DNA of 64,000 nucleotides, taken from assembly GCA_903820745.1 (NCBI GenBank), contig CAIJIT010000309.1, positions 1 through 64,000 on the forward strand, in the 5' to 3' direction. The DNA is from an uncultured Burkholderiales bacterium (GTDB taxonomy: Bacteria > Pseudomonadota > Gammaproteobacteria > Burkholderiales > Burkholderiaceae_C). Below are positions 16,847-25,326 of this stretch, one piece after another. The position numbers and the translations under genes are program-made. Numbering within the stretch: the stretch's first letter is position 1; each line of letters opens with the position of its first letter. Under the pieces are notes generated by a model. The model had not been told where the DNA came from and did no database searches. It saw only the letters and a list, made by a program, of their open reading frames with translations.

Positions 16847-17665
16847 ATGATCCGTTCCATTGCCTACGGGCTGATTTCTCTGCTGTTGCTGTGCAGCGCT
16901 GCCATGGCGCAGGCGCCGACTGGCAAGGTCGAGTTGATGTGGTTGGGTCAGTCTTGTTTTCGCATCATTACGCCAACCGGCAAGGTGATCCTCATCGACC
17001 CCTGGCTGCTGCAGAACCCGAAGACGCCGCCCGAATACAAAAAACTCGAAGCCTTGGGCCGGATCGATGTGCTACTGGTGACCCATGGCCATGCCGATCA
17101 TTTCGCCGATGCACCGGCGCTGGCCAAACTGCACAACATCCCCTTGCGTGCTCCTGGCGACATGAACGCGCAACTGGTGGCGCTGGGCATCCTGCCGGCG
17201 GCGCTGGCCCCGCGCTTCAACAAGGGCGGCACCATCGAAGTCGCGCCCGGCGTCAAGGTGACCGCAGTGCGTGCCGAACATTCCTCGGTCGTCAACTGGC
17301 GCAATCCGGCCACCGACAAGGACGAGGTGCATTTCGGCGGTGAGCCGCTGGGTTACATCATCGAGCTTGAGAATGGTTTTCGCATTTACCATGCGGGCGA
17401 CACGGCGGTATTCGGCGACATGAAGTACATCGGCGAGCGTTATCGGCCCGATCTGGCTTTGCTGCCGATCGGGGGCAACTTCACCATGGATCCGGTCGAT
17501 GCGGCCTATGCTGTCAACGAGCTGATCCGGCCCAGATTCGTGGTCCCGATGCATTTCGGGACCAACCCGCTGGCCAAGGGTACGGCCAAGGAGTTCGTCG
17601 ATGCGATCGGCGCCGCGCCGGTCAAACTGCTGATTGCCGAGCCCGGCAAGCCGCTGTTTTTCTGA
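16847..17665 (+). CDS. Secreted metallo-beta-lactamase-fold hydrolase (UPF0173-like)
   Basis: A 272-residue protein with a signal peptide (residues 1-22, ending AMAQ) and a metal-dependent hydrolase domain of the MBL superfamily. The metal site is THGHADHFAD. Further ligands are likely in the His of RAEHSS, in HAGDTAVFGD and in VVPMHFGTNP. The cytoplasmic UPF0173 relatives are of unknown substrate; here the protein is exported to the periplasm. AGGAAA precedes the ATG. It ends the receptor/lyase block, so it may hydrolyse the imported compound before or at uptake, but that is a guess from position. Confidence 0.85.
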   Translation: MIRSIAYGLISLLLLCSAAMAQAPTGKVELMWLGQSCFRIITPTGKVILIDPWLLQNPKTPPEYKKLEALGRIDVLLVTHGHADHFADAPALAKLHNIPLRAPGDMNAQLVALGILPAALAPRFNKGGTIEVAPGVKVTAVRAEHSSVVNWRNPATDKDEVHFGGEPLGYIIELENGFRIYHAGDTAVFGDMKYIGERYRPDLALLPIGGNFTMDPVDAAYAVNELIRPRFVVPMHFGTNPLAKGTAKEFVDAIGAAPVKLLIAEPGKPLFF

Positions 17666-17716
17666 TCCAGGGCCGAACCTGATCAAGTCGATGAATTTAT
17701 TCGGTTGAATTTTGAA

Positions 17717-17740
17717 GCTGCGACATATTGCCGTCGCAGC
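17717..17740. terminator. Hairpin between convergent genes, possible terminator
   Basis: GCTGCGA (17717-17723) pairs with TCGCAGC (17734-17740) over a ten-base loop. It lies in the 84-base gap between the + strand metallohydrolase and the - strand ABC-like gene. Only a short CTTTG follows, so intrinsic termination is possible but weak. Confidence 0.4.
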
Positions 17741-17749
17741 CTTTGACCT

Positions 17750-18382
17750 TCAGTCGCCCAGATCGATCAAGCCCGCCAGGCCCAAGCCTGACAGACTAGC
17801 CGGTAGCTCATAGTCCGCCATCACCCAGCCCCGGCTTTGGTCGGCGGCGGCCTCAGCGAGCAGTTGCGCCAGCAAGCGGCTGGAGCTTGCATCCAGCGCT
17901 GTGAACGGACGATCAATCAGGGTCAACTCGGCGCCGCTGGCGGCAGCGCCCAGCAACCCGACCTTGCGCCGGCTGCCGGTCGACAGCATGTAGAGCGGCT
18001 TGTCGATATGCGGGCTCAGGCCGAAACCTTCGATCAACTCTGCTTCAAGGTCGGCCTGCCATTGGCTGAAGCGGGGGCGCCGCGCCGCCAGCCAAGCGCG
18101 CGCGACGATGTCATCGCTGCCGGGGTCCGCCGGGTCTTCGCACCATTGAGTTCTTGTCTGGCGCGTGACAAGCCCTGAGCTGGGCTGCAACTCGCCGCTG
18201 ATCAAGCGCAGCAAGGTCTTCTTGCCGCGCCCACTGCCGCCGCGCAGCAGGGTCAGGCCGGGCTTGATCGCGAAGGACAGGTCGCTGAGCAGATCCAGTC
18301 CGGGATAGGAAAAAGCCAGCTCCTTGGCCTCGAACAAGCTGCTGCCGGCCGTTTCATTGCAATGCTCGCGGTGGCTTGTCAC
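17750..18382 (-). CDS. Degenerate ABC-type ATPase-fold protein (catalytic motifs broken)
   Basis: About 210 residues of ABC-ATPase fold. The opening FEAKELAFSYPG and the order of motifs are typical, but each key residue is changed. Walker A reads GGSGRGKKT, so the Mg-binding Ser/Thr after GK is lysine (residue 55). The signature is LSTGSRRK instead of LSGGQ. Walker B is LTLIDRPF, with arginine replacing the catalytic glutamate. The switch histidine position reads MADYEL. It is unlikely to hydrolyse ATP normally. The GTG at 18382 is chosen because it lies 11 bases after the upstream gene's stop; longer starts overlap that gene. No permease gene is adjacent. It could be a regulatory or structural relic. 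Confidence 0.75.
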   Translation of the reverse strand: MTSHREHCNETAGSSLFEAKELAFSYPGLDLLSDLSFAIKPGLTLLRGGSGRGKKTLLRLISGELQPSSGLVTRQTRTQWCEDPADPGSDDIVARAWLAARRPRFSQWQADLEAELIEGFGLSPHIDKPLYMLSTGSRRKVGLLGAAASGAELTLIDRPFTALDASSSRLLAQLLAEAAADQSRGWVMADYELPASLSGLGLAGLIDLGD

Positions 18383-18393
18383 GGCGGCCAGGC

Positions 18394-18981
18394 TCAGGTT
18401 TTCTGGCTGACCAGGAAAGGCCGCAGCAGATGAGCCAGTTCGGTCCCCTGGATCAAGCGGATCTGGTGGGCTGCGGCATATTGCATCGCCTTGTCGGTGA
18501 CTTCGGCCATGGTGATGCACAGGCAGCCGTTCGCTTCCATCGTCTCGCCGGCCTGGTGAAGCGCCTGGAAAGTTTCGATGCCCAGACGGGCTGCTTTCCA
18601 GCGCTTGCAGGCGATCAGCGTGCTGCGGCCGGCTTTGCGAACCAGTAAATCCGCAGCATCGCTTTTCAGTTGCTCGATCTCGAAGCCTTGGCGGATCAGG
18701 GCTTTTTCGAGTGCGGCGGAGAATTCACGCCAGGACATGGCAGCGATCTTCTCCAGCGTGCCCGCCACATGGGCATTGCTGGGGGCCTGGAATTGGCGAT
18801 AGGCAGCGATCGAGCCGATGACGACAAACGAGAACCCGCCGAGTGCGCCGATCAGGTACAGCTTGGCCGGCAGCAAGGCCATGCCGGCCACCCCGATCGC
18901 GATCGCGATGGCATAGCTGATCCACCAGGGCGAGCGCAGCAGGATGGCGAAGATCGACTTTTCATTCAGCTTGAATTTCAA
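18394..18981 (-). CDS. Membrane-anchored Mrr-like restriction-endonuclease-fold protein
   Basis: About 195 residues from a TTG start at 18981, preceded by AAGGA eight bases upstream; longer in-frame starts lack a ribosome site. Two hydrophobic helices (residues about 18-60) place the rest at the membrane. The C-terminal half has the Mrr_cat pattern: a conserved start near MSWREFSAALEKALIRQGFE, then D-x-L (DLLVRK), the strand LIACKRWKA with the catalytic lysine context, and CLCITMAEVTDKAM. Proteins of this type are common beside the THUMP methyltransferase in Burkholderiales. Whether they cut DNA or have another role is not known. The degenerate ABC gene follows 11 bases downstream. Confidence 0.75.
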   Translation of the reverse strand: MKFKLNEKSIFAILLRSPWWISYAIAIAIGVAGMALLPAKLYLIGALGGFSFVVIGSIAAYRQFQAPSNAHVAGTLEKIAAMSWREFSAALEKALIRQGFEIEQLKSDAADLLVRKAGRSTLIACKRWKAARLGIETFQALHQAGETMEANGCLCITMAEVTDKAMQYAAAHQIRLIQGTELAHLLRPFLVSQKT

Positions 18982-19073
18982 CGGGGAATTCCTTGTCGGC
19001 AAAGAGAGCCAGCTCGTGAGTATCGCCGCCCAGGACCGGGCTTGTGCCAGTGCTGCAGCCACTGCCGTCAGTT

Positions 19074-19087
19074 CCGGGACAATAGCG
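19074..19087 (+). promoter_or_regulatory. Promoter-like 14-mer immediately before the THUMP methyltransferase start
   Basis: CCGGGACAATAGCG, containing a GACAAT -10 box (19078-19083), ends one base before the ATG at 19089. The identical 14-mer occurs before recQ at 37827-37840. The -10 to ATG distance is 5 bases, and there is no Shine-Dalgarno sequence, which suggests a leaderless mRNA. Confidence 0.45.
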
Positions 19088-19088
19088 C

Positions 19089-20384
19089 ATGGCTGCCAAA
19101 GAATCTCTCCAACTTTTTCTCTCCTGCGCTTCTGGCGTCGAACGTTTGCTCGACGAGGAAATCCGCGGCATTTTGCCGAAAACCCATATCGAGGTACTGC
19201 GCGGCGGGGTCGCCCTGAAGAGCGATCTCGAAGGCGTGATGAAGCTCAACCTCGAAAGCCGGCTGGCGCAGCGGGTGCTGATCGAGCTGATCAGCGGCGG
19301 CTATCGCCATGAGGACGACATCTATGCGCTGGCGCGCCGGATCGACTGGACCCAATGGATCACGCCGGCCGAGACGATCCGCGTCGACACATCGGCCCGC
19401 CATTCACCGCTGCGCAGCCTGAACTTCGCCAATCTGCGGGTCAAGGACGCGATCTGCGACACGCTGCGCGACGCCACCGGCGAGCGCCCCAACGTCGACA
19501 CAAGATTCCCCGACCTGCCGGTGATGATGCATCTGAGCGAGACCGATGCCACGCTGTATGTCGACACCTCGGGCGAGCCGCTCTTCAAGCGCGGCTGGCG
19601 CGAGGACAAGGGCGATGCGCCCTTGAAGGAAACGCTGGCGGCGGCGGTGTTGGCCGCGGCCGGTTGGAAGGGCAGCCCTGACGCCGGAGGCGCCTTGCAT
19701 GACCCTTGCTGCGGATCGGGCACGATCGCGGTGGAAGCCGCGCAGATCGCCTGCGGCATGGCGGCCGGCATGCAGCGCCGCTTTGCCTTCGAGCGGCAGC
19801 TGCCGTTTGTGCCGCTGCGGGGTCGCTGGCAGGCGATCAAGCAGGCCGCCAAGGATCGCGAGCATGCACCGGCAGTGCCGATTTTTGCCAGCGATGTCTC
19901 ATTCCGCATGGTCGATTTTTCGCGCCGCAATGCTGAGCGCGCTGGCGTGGCCCAGTTCATCCAGTTCAATGGTGGTGATGCGCTGGAGCGCCCGGCGCCG
20001 GCGCTGCCCGAAGGCATGCATGGCACGCTGGTGATGAACCCGCCTTATGGCGAGCGGATCGAGGTCGGTGGCAAGGCCGCGGGCAGCCAGATGATGAGCC
20101 GCGATGCTTCGGGCTCCGAGCAACGCGACACCAGCGATGACTTCTTTCCGCTGCTGGCTTCGCATTGGAAGCGCGCTTACACGCAGAATCCCGCCGGCTG
20201 GACCGCCTGGGTCCTGAGCCCCGACATGAAGCTGCCGAACCAGATGCGCTTGAAAGAATCCCGCCGCGTGCCGATGTGGAACGGCCCGATCGAATGCCGG
20301 CTGTTCTGCTTCGAGTTGGTGGCCGGCTCGGCGCGCACGCCAAAACCGACCGCAGCGACCGCGCCGACCGATCAGGCCGGCTGA
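19089..20384 (+). CDS. THUMP-domain class I SAM-dependent RNA methyltransferase (RlmL N-half type)
   Basis: A 431-residue enzyme resembling the 23S rRNA m2G2445 methyltransferase half of RlmL. The N-terminal THUMP domain covers residues 5-165 (FLSCASGVERLLDEEI and onward). The Rossmann methyltransferase follows, with the SAM motif LHDPCCGSGTIAVEAA and catalytic VMNPPYGERI, the N-P-P-Y signature of N-methylation of a guanine or adenine amino group. It lacks the second RlmK half of the E. coli fusion. Its 3' end overlaps the convergent MFS gene by 13 bases. Confidence 0.9.
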   Translation: MAAKESLQLFLSCASGVERLLDEEIRGILPKTHIEVLRGGVALKSDLEGVMKLNLESRLAQRVLIELISGGYRHEDDIYALARRIDWTQWITPAETIRVDTSARHSPLRSLNFANLRVKDAICDTLRDATGERPNVDTRFPDLPVMMHLSETDATLYVDTSGEPLFKRGWREDKGDAPLKETLAAAVLAAAGWKGSPDAGGALHDPCCGSGTIAVEAAQIACGMAAGMQRRFAFERQLPFVPLRGRWQAIKQAAKDREHAPAVPIFASDVSFRMVDFSRRNAERAGVAQFIQFNGGDALERPAPALPEGMHGTLVMNPPYGERIEVGGKAAGSQMMSRDASGSEQRDTSDDFFPLLASHWKRAYTQNPAGWTAWVLSPDMKLPNQMRLKESRRVPMWNGPIECRLFCFELVAGSARTPKPTAATAPTDQAG

Positions 20385-21538
20385 AGTTTGCGGCTGGCCA
20401 GCCAGGCCAGCGCCGCGCCGGTGGCCGCCACCGGCAGCAAGGAGCCCAGGTTCATCCAGGTCCAGCCGCCGGTGGTGACCAGGGCGCCGGACGAAAACGA
20501 AGTCACCGTCATCGTCGTATAGATGCAGAAGTCCATCGCGGCCTGCGCGGTGGTCTTCTCTTCAGGCCGGTAGGCCTGGGTGAACAACGTTGTGCCACCG
20601 ATAAAGAGGAAGTTCCAGCCCATGCCCAGCAACAGCAGCGCGGCGAGGAAGTGCATCAGATCGACTCCCGACAGGGCAATCACGACGCAGGCCAGGTTCA
20701 GCACCACGCCCGTCGCCATCACCGGCAAGGCGCCAAAGCGCTTGATCAGGCTGCCGGTGAAAAAGCTCGGTACGAACATGCCCAGCACATGCCATTCGAG
20801 CACCAGCGCGGTTCTGTCGAACGGATGCGAGCATTGCGCCATCGCGATTGGCGTGGCCGCCATCAACAAGTTCATCACGCCATAACCCAGCGCGCAGGTG
20901 GCGATCGAGACGACGAAGACCGGCTGGCGTGCCAGTTCGCGCAAGCTTCGACCCAGCGGCGCGGCGCCGCTGCCCTGCTGCAGGGGTGGGAAACGGATGA
21001 ATGACATCACCATGAACGACAGCATCGCCACGCCGATCAACACCAGATAGGCGCCGGCAAAGGGCTGGGCCAGCAAGCTCTTGCTGGCATTGGCAAGGTT
21101 GGGTCCGGTCACGGCGCCAAGGATGCCGCCGGCCAGCACCCAGGAGATGGCGCGCTCCTGGTGCGATGGCAGCACCAACTCGGTGGCGGCAAAGCGGTAC
21201 AGACCGGCGGTCCCATTGAAATAGCCAGCCATCAAGGTGGCGAAAACGACCCACCAGAACTGCTGCTGCACGACCGCCCAGGCCGCCAGGCCGCATGAGC
21301 CCATCGCCACCAGCAGGCCGAGTTGGAACGCGCGCTGGCGGCCAAGCGCGCGCTGATGGCGCGCCACCAGCGGTGCAAACATGGCACCACCCGCGACATA
21401 GGCGCAGACCGGCAGCGTCGCCATCCAGGCAACTGGCGCCAGCGCCAATCCGACCAGGCCATTGATGGCGATGAAAGTGACGTTGTTGGTCAGGAACAGG
21501 CCCTGGCAGACCGTCAGCAGCAGCAATTGGAGATTCAT
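20372..21538 (-). CDS. Major facilitator superfamily transporter
   Basis: A 388-residue integral membrane protein with about 12 hydrophobic segments, two six-helix halves and a charged central loop (around PLQQGSGAAPLG). The loop between helices 2 and 3 (PLVARHQRALGRQRAF) has the basic character of the MFS A-motif. I chose ATG at 21538, which begins MNLQLLLLTVCQG; the longer frame reads into the rsmE region. Substrate unknown; drug/H+ antiporter or metabolite exporter are both possible. It is 10 bases downstream of rsmE and probably co-transcribed. Confidence 0.85.
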   Translation of the reverse strand: MNLQLLLLTVCQGLFLTNNVTFIAINGLVGLALAPVAWMATLPVCAYVAGGAMFAPLVARHQRALGRQRAFQLGLLVAMGSCGLAAWAVVQQQFWWVVFATLMAGYFNGTAGLYRFAATELVLPSHQERAISWVLAGGILGAVTGPNLANASKSLLAQPFAGAYLVLIGVAMLSFMVMSFIRFPPLQQGSGAAPLGRSLRELARQPVFVVSIATCALGYGVMNLLMAATPIAMAQCSHPFDRTALVLEWHVLGMFVPSFFTGSLIKRFGALPVMATGVVLNLACVVIALSGVDLMHFLAALLLLGMGWNFLFIGGTTLFTQAYRPEEKTTAQAAMDFCIYTTMTVTSFSSGALVTTGGWTWMNLGSLLPVAATGAALAWLASRKLQPA

Positions 21539-21548
21539 GAATCTACGG

Positions 21549-22280
21549 TCACAGTTGCTGCAGTGCCAGCCAGGCCAGCAAGGCCAGCGGCGCGGTGTCG
21601 GCGCGCAGGATGCGTGGCCCGAGCTGAACGGCTTCAAAGCCTTTATCCACGGCAGCCTGTTCTTCGGCCAGGCTGAGCCCGCCTTCGGGGCCTGACAAGA
21701 CCAGCAGGTGGCTTGCCGACTCTCGCGCCAAGCCGTTGACCGGGCGGGCAGCGGTCGGGCTGAGCAGCCAGCGCTGCTGGTCAATGACTGGCGGCAGGTT
21801 CTGCAACCATTGCGCCAAGGTCAGCACCGGCAAGACCTGTGGCACGACAGCGCGGCCCGATTGCTCGCAGGAAGCTACCGCAACGCCCTGCCAATGCGCG
21901 ACCTTTTTCAGCGCGCGCTCGGCGCTCAGGCGCAGCACCGAGCGTTCGCTCATCAAGGGCTGCACCGCAGCCGCGCCGAGTTCAGTGGCTTTTTCGAGCA
22001 CAAAGTCCATCCGGTCATTGGCCGGTATCACCAGCGCCAGGGTCACCGCCTGGGCGAGTTCGCGCTGCACCGCCTGGCCTGCGCCCAACTGCACGACAAC
22101 CTCGGAGCGACCGATGCGCGATACCTGCGCCGGCCAGTCGAAACCGGTGCCGTCGAACAAGGTCAGCGCAGCACCGGGTTGCAGACGCAGCACCTGCACA
22201 TGACGCGCCGCACCCGAGGGCAGGCTCAGCTCGGGGCCATGGCCGGCGAGCGCAATGTCGACAAAGAAACGCGGAAACAT
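21549..22280 (-). CDS. rsmE: 16S rRNA (uracil-1498-N3)-methyltransferase RsmE
   Basis: A 243-residue SPOUT methyltransferase that makes m3U1498 in 16S rRNA. The N-terminal PUA-like RNA-binding domain begins MFPRFFVD and includes HVQVLRLQPG. The knotted SAM site has VLEKATELGAAAVQPL, LLVLSGPEGGLSLAEE (GPEGG is diagnostic) and LGPRILRADTAPLALL at the C-terminus. Length matches the family. ATG at 22280 is chosen over the longer open frame, which is a shadow of pntB. Confidence 0.95.
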   Translation of the reverse strand: MFPRFFVDIALAGHGPELSLPSGAARHVQVLRLQPGAALTLFDGTGFDWPAQVSRIGRSEVVVQLGAGQAVQRELAQAVTLALVIPANDRMDFVLEKATELGAAAVQPLMSERSVLRLSAERALKKVAHWQGVAVASCEQSGRAVVPQVLPVLTLAQWLQNLPPVIDQQRWLLSPTAARPVNGLARESASHLLVLSGPEGGLSLAEEQAAVDKGFEAVQLGPRILRADTAPLALLAWLALQQL

Positions 22281-22315
22281 GGCCGGATTCTGCTCAGTAC
22301 CGGCGCTGCTGAAAG

Positions 22316-23740
22316 TTATTCCACCGCCTTCAGCATGTCCTCGACGACTTTTTTCGCATCGCCGAACACCATCATCGTCTTGTCCATATAGAACAACTCG
22401 TTGTCGAGGCCCGCATAACCGGCGGCCATCGAACGCTTGTTGACGATGATGGTCTTGGCCTTGTAGGCCTCGAGGATGGGCATGCCGTAGATCGCGCTGC
22501 CCTTGACATGGGCGGCCGGGTTCACCACGTCGTTGGCGCCCAGGATGATGGCCACATCGACCTGGCCGAATTCGCCATTGATGTCTTCCATTTCGAAGAC
22601 CTGGTCGTACGGCACTTCGGCCTCGGCCAGCAGCACGTTCATATGGCCAGGCATGCGGCCGGCCACCGGGTGGATCGCGTACTTGACGGTGATGCCCTTG
22701 GCCGTGAGCTTGGCCGCCAGTTCCTTCACCGCGTGCTGCGCGCGGGCCACGGCCAGGCCATAGCCGGGCACGATGACCACGGTCTCGGCATTGCCCAGCA
22801 CAAAGGCCGCATCGTCGGCGCTGCCGCTCTTGACCGGACGCTGCACCTTGCTGCCTGCCGCCGCCGATGTCGCTTCGCCGCCGAAGCCGCCGCCGATCAC
22901 ATTGAAGAAGCTGCGGTTCATCGCCTTGCACATGATGTAGCTGAGGATCGCACCCGAGCTACCGACCAGGCTGCCGGCAATGATCAGCATCGCGTTGTTC
23001 AGCGAAAAACCGATGCCTGCTGCGGCCCAGCCCGAATAGCTGTTCAGCATCGAGACCACCACCGGCATGTCGGCGCCGCCGATCGGGATGATCAGCGTTA
23101 CGCCCAGCACCAAGCCCAGCAGGATGACGATCACGAAGGCGTGCTGGTAGCCCGTGTGGAAGAACACCGCGCAGGCCCACAAAGCCAACAAGCCCAGCAC
23201 CAGGTTGACCTTGTGCTGGCCCGCGAACTGCACCGGCGCGCCCTGGAACAGGCGAAACTTGTACTGGCCGCTGAGCTTGCCGAAGGCGATGACCGAACCG
23301 GTAAAGGTGACCGCGCCGATGAAGGCACCCAGCGCAAGTTCGATGCGGTTGCCGCCCGGGATCTCGCCGCCCTTGGCCACGATCGAAAAGGCCCAGGGTT
23401 CGACCACCGCAGCCACCGCGATGAACACCGCCGCCAGGCCGATCATGCTGTGGAAGAAGGCCACCAACTCGGGCATCTTGGTCATCTCGACGCGCTTGGC
23501 CATCAAGGTGCCGGCGCTGCCGCCGATCACCAGACCGCCCAGCACATAGCTCATGCCGGGCCCGGCGCCGCCAGACAGCTTGACGATCAAGGCGGCCGTG
23601 GTCAGCACGGCAATCGCCATGCCGATCATGCCAAACAGATTGCCGCGGATCGAACTGGTCGGGTGGCTGAGACCCTTCAGCGCCTGGATGAAACAGACAC
23701 TGGCGACCAGGTAGAGCAGCGTGACGAGGTTCAGGCTCAT
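22316..23740 (-). CDS. pntB: NAD(P) transhydrogenase subunit beta
   Basis: A 474-residue inner-membrane subunit of the proton-pumping transhydrogenase, which moves hydride between NADH and NADP+ at the expense of proton-motive force. The N-terminal half has about nine transmembrane helices (domain II). The C-terminal domain III is the NADP(H)-binding Rossmann fold with VIVPGYGLAVARAQHAV, HPVAGRMPGHMNVLLAEA and ILGANDVVNPAA. Its ATG overlaps the stop of pntAB by four bases. Intact and full length. Confidence 0.97.
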   Translation of the reverse strand: MSLNLVTLLYLVASVCFIQALKGLSHPTSSIRGNLFGMIGMAIAVLTTAALIVKLSGGAGPGMSYVLGGLVIGGSAGTLMAKRVEMTKMPELVAFFHSMIGLAAVFIAVAAVVEPWAFSIVAKGGEIPGGNRIELALGAFIGAVTFTGSVIAFGKLSGQYKFRLFQGAPVQFAGQHKVNLVLGLLALWACAVFFHTGYQHAFVIVILLGLVLGVTLIIPIGGADMPVVVSMLNSYSGWAAAGIGFSLNNAMLIIAGSLVGSSGAILSYIMCKAMNRSFFNVIGGGFGGEATSAAAGSKVQRPVKSGSADDAAFVLGNAETVVIVPGYGLAVARAQHAVKELAAKLTAKGITVKYAIHPVAGRMPGHMNVLLAEAEVPYDQVFEMEDINGEFGQVDVAIILGANDVVNPAAHVKGSAIYGMPILEAYKAKTIIVNKRSMAAGYAGLDNELFYMDKTMMVFGDAKKVVEDMLKAVE

Positions 23741-24060
23741 GCTTTGTCTCCTGCGGCTGCGGGGGCCTTCTTTTCCTTCTTCTTGAACATCTCGAGCATC
23801 CGGCGCGTCACGAAGAAGCCGCCGAAGACGTTGACTGCCGCCAGCGCCACGGCCAGCACGCCCATGGTCTTGCCGAGCGTGGTTTCAGTCAGCGCCGCCG
23901 CCAGCATCGCGCCGACGATGACGATTGCCGAGATCGCGTTGGTCACTGCCATCAGCGGCGTGTGCAAGGCCGGAGTGACCGTCCAGACGACGTGATAGCC
24001 GATGTAGATCGCCAGCACGAAGATGATCAGATTGATGATTGTTGGGGATACCGTTTCCAT
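23737..24060 (-). CDS. pntAB: NAD(P) transhydrogenase subunit alpha, membrane part
   Basis: A 107-residue small subunit with three to four transmembrane helices (IINLIIFVLAIYIGYHVVW; AISAIVIVGAMLAAAL; GVLAVALAAVNVFGGFF) and a lysine-rich tail. It corresponds to the C-terminal membrane segment of E. coli PntA; the split arrangement is usual in alpha- and betaproteobacteria. ATG at 24060 starts METVSPT. It is two bases after pntAA and overlaps pntB by four bases. Confidence 0.95.
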   Translation of the reverse strand: METVSPTIINLIIFVLAIYIGYHVVWTVTPALHTPLMAVTNAISAIVIVGAMLAAALTETTLGKTMGVLAVALAAVNVFGGFFVTRRMLEMFKKKEKKAPAAAGDKA

Positions 24061-24062
24061 AT

Positions 24063-25205
24063 TCAGCTCCGTTTGATTTCGCCGTCTTGCGTCATCAGGC
24101 AGGCAGCCACGATGTCGTCTTCCATGGGGACCTGGAACTTGCCTTCCTTGTCGATGACCAGCTTCAGAAAGTCCAGGATATTTCGTGCATAAAGCGCCGA
24201 GGCGTCGGCCGCCACCAGCGCGGGCAGATTGGTCTCGCCGACCAGGGTCACGCCATGCCTGAGCACTGTGCGCCCGGCTTCGGTCAGCGGGCAATTGCCG
24301 CCGGCTTCGCCATGCGGGCCGATCGGGCCCTTGCCTGCAGCCAGGTCGACGATCACCGACCCTGGCTTCATGCTTTTGACCATCTCCTCGCTGACCAGCA
24401 CCGGCGCGGCACGGCCCGGAATCAGTGCGGTGCTGATCACCACATCGGCCTGCGCGACTCGCTTGGCGACTTCGAGCCGCTGCCGGTCGAGCCAGCTTTG
24501 CGGCATCGGTCTGGCATAGCCGCCAACGCCGACGGCAGCTTCCTTTTCTTCATCGGTGTCGTACGAGACCTCGATGAATTTGCCGCCAAGGCTTTCGACC
24601 TGCTCTTTCACCGAAGGCCGCACGTCGGAGGCTTCGATCACTGCGCCGAGCCGCTTGGCTGTGGCGATGGCCTGCAGCCCGGCCACGCCAACGCCGAGCA
24701 CGACGACGCGCGCCGCCTTGACCGTGCCGGCCGCCGTCATCAGCATCGGGAAGAAGCGCTGGTAGCGGTCGGCGGCAATCATCACCGCCTTGTAGCCGGC
24801 GATATTGGCCTGGCTCGACAGCACGTCCATGCTCTGCGCGCGTGAAGTGCGCGGCGCGGCTTCGAGCGCAAAACTGGTCAGCCCGGCAGTCGCCAGCGCC
24901 TGCAGGCCTTCGCGGTCAAAGGGGTTGAGCATGCCGACCAGCGCCGTGCCGGGTTTGATCAGCGCCATCTCTGCGGTGTCAGGGCTTCTGACTTTGAGCA
25001 GCAAGCCAGCACCGAAGGCGGCAGCCCGATCGACGATTTCAGCGCCTGCGGCTGCATAAGCTTCATCGGTCACGCTGGCCAGCAAGCCGGCACCGGTTTC
25101 GACCTGCAACTGATGGCCCAGGGCTTTCAGTTTCTTCACCGTTTCAGGCGTGGCCGCCACGCGGGTTTCACCGGCAGCGCTTTCGCGCGGAACACCTATC
25201 AGCAT
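24063..25205 (-). CDS. pntAA: NAD(P) transhydrogenase subunit alpha, NAD-binding part
   Basis: A 380-residue soluble domain I that binds NAD(H). It is homologous to alanine dehydrogenase: MLIGVPRESAAGETRVAATP at the start, the RQD-loop region and the nucleotide fold VVVLGVGVAGLQAIATAKRLG. First gene of the pntAA-pntAB-pntB operon, which serves NADPH supply. GGAGG precedes the ATG. The 121-base gap to the divergent Nudix gene should contain the promoter; no clear -35/-10 pair was found. Confidence 0.96.
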   Translation of the reverse strand: MLIGVPRESAAGETRVAATPETVKKLKALGHQLQVETGAGLLASVTDEAYAAAGAEIVDRAAAFGAGLLLKVRSPDTAEMALIKPGTALVGMLNPFDREGLQALATAGLTSFALEAAPRTSRAQSMDVLSSQANIAGYKAVMIAADRYQRFFPMLMTAAGTVKAARVVVLGVGVAGLQAIATAKRLGAVIEASDVRPSVKEQVESLGGKFIEVSYDTDEEKEAAVGVGGYARPMPQSWLDRQRLEVAKRVAQADVVISTALIPGRAAPVLVSEEMVKSMKPGSVIVDLAAGKGPIGPHGEAGGNCPLTEAGRTVLRHGVTLVGETNLPALVAADASALYARNILDFLKLVIDKEGKFQVPMEDDIVAACLMTQDGEIKRS

Positions 25206-25326
25206 GAAGCCTCCTGCGCCCGTCAGGGCAATTGCAATATTTCAAACGTCGAGTTCGCGCAGCTTACACAATAGTGGAGGCAATCTGAGCCGGTGAAGTC
25301 ACGAAATGCAGAATTGAGAGCGATGC

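Noticed and set aside
22508-23995. 495-codon + strand frame over pntB
   Set aside because: A His/Gln/Arg-rich shadow of pntB.
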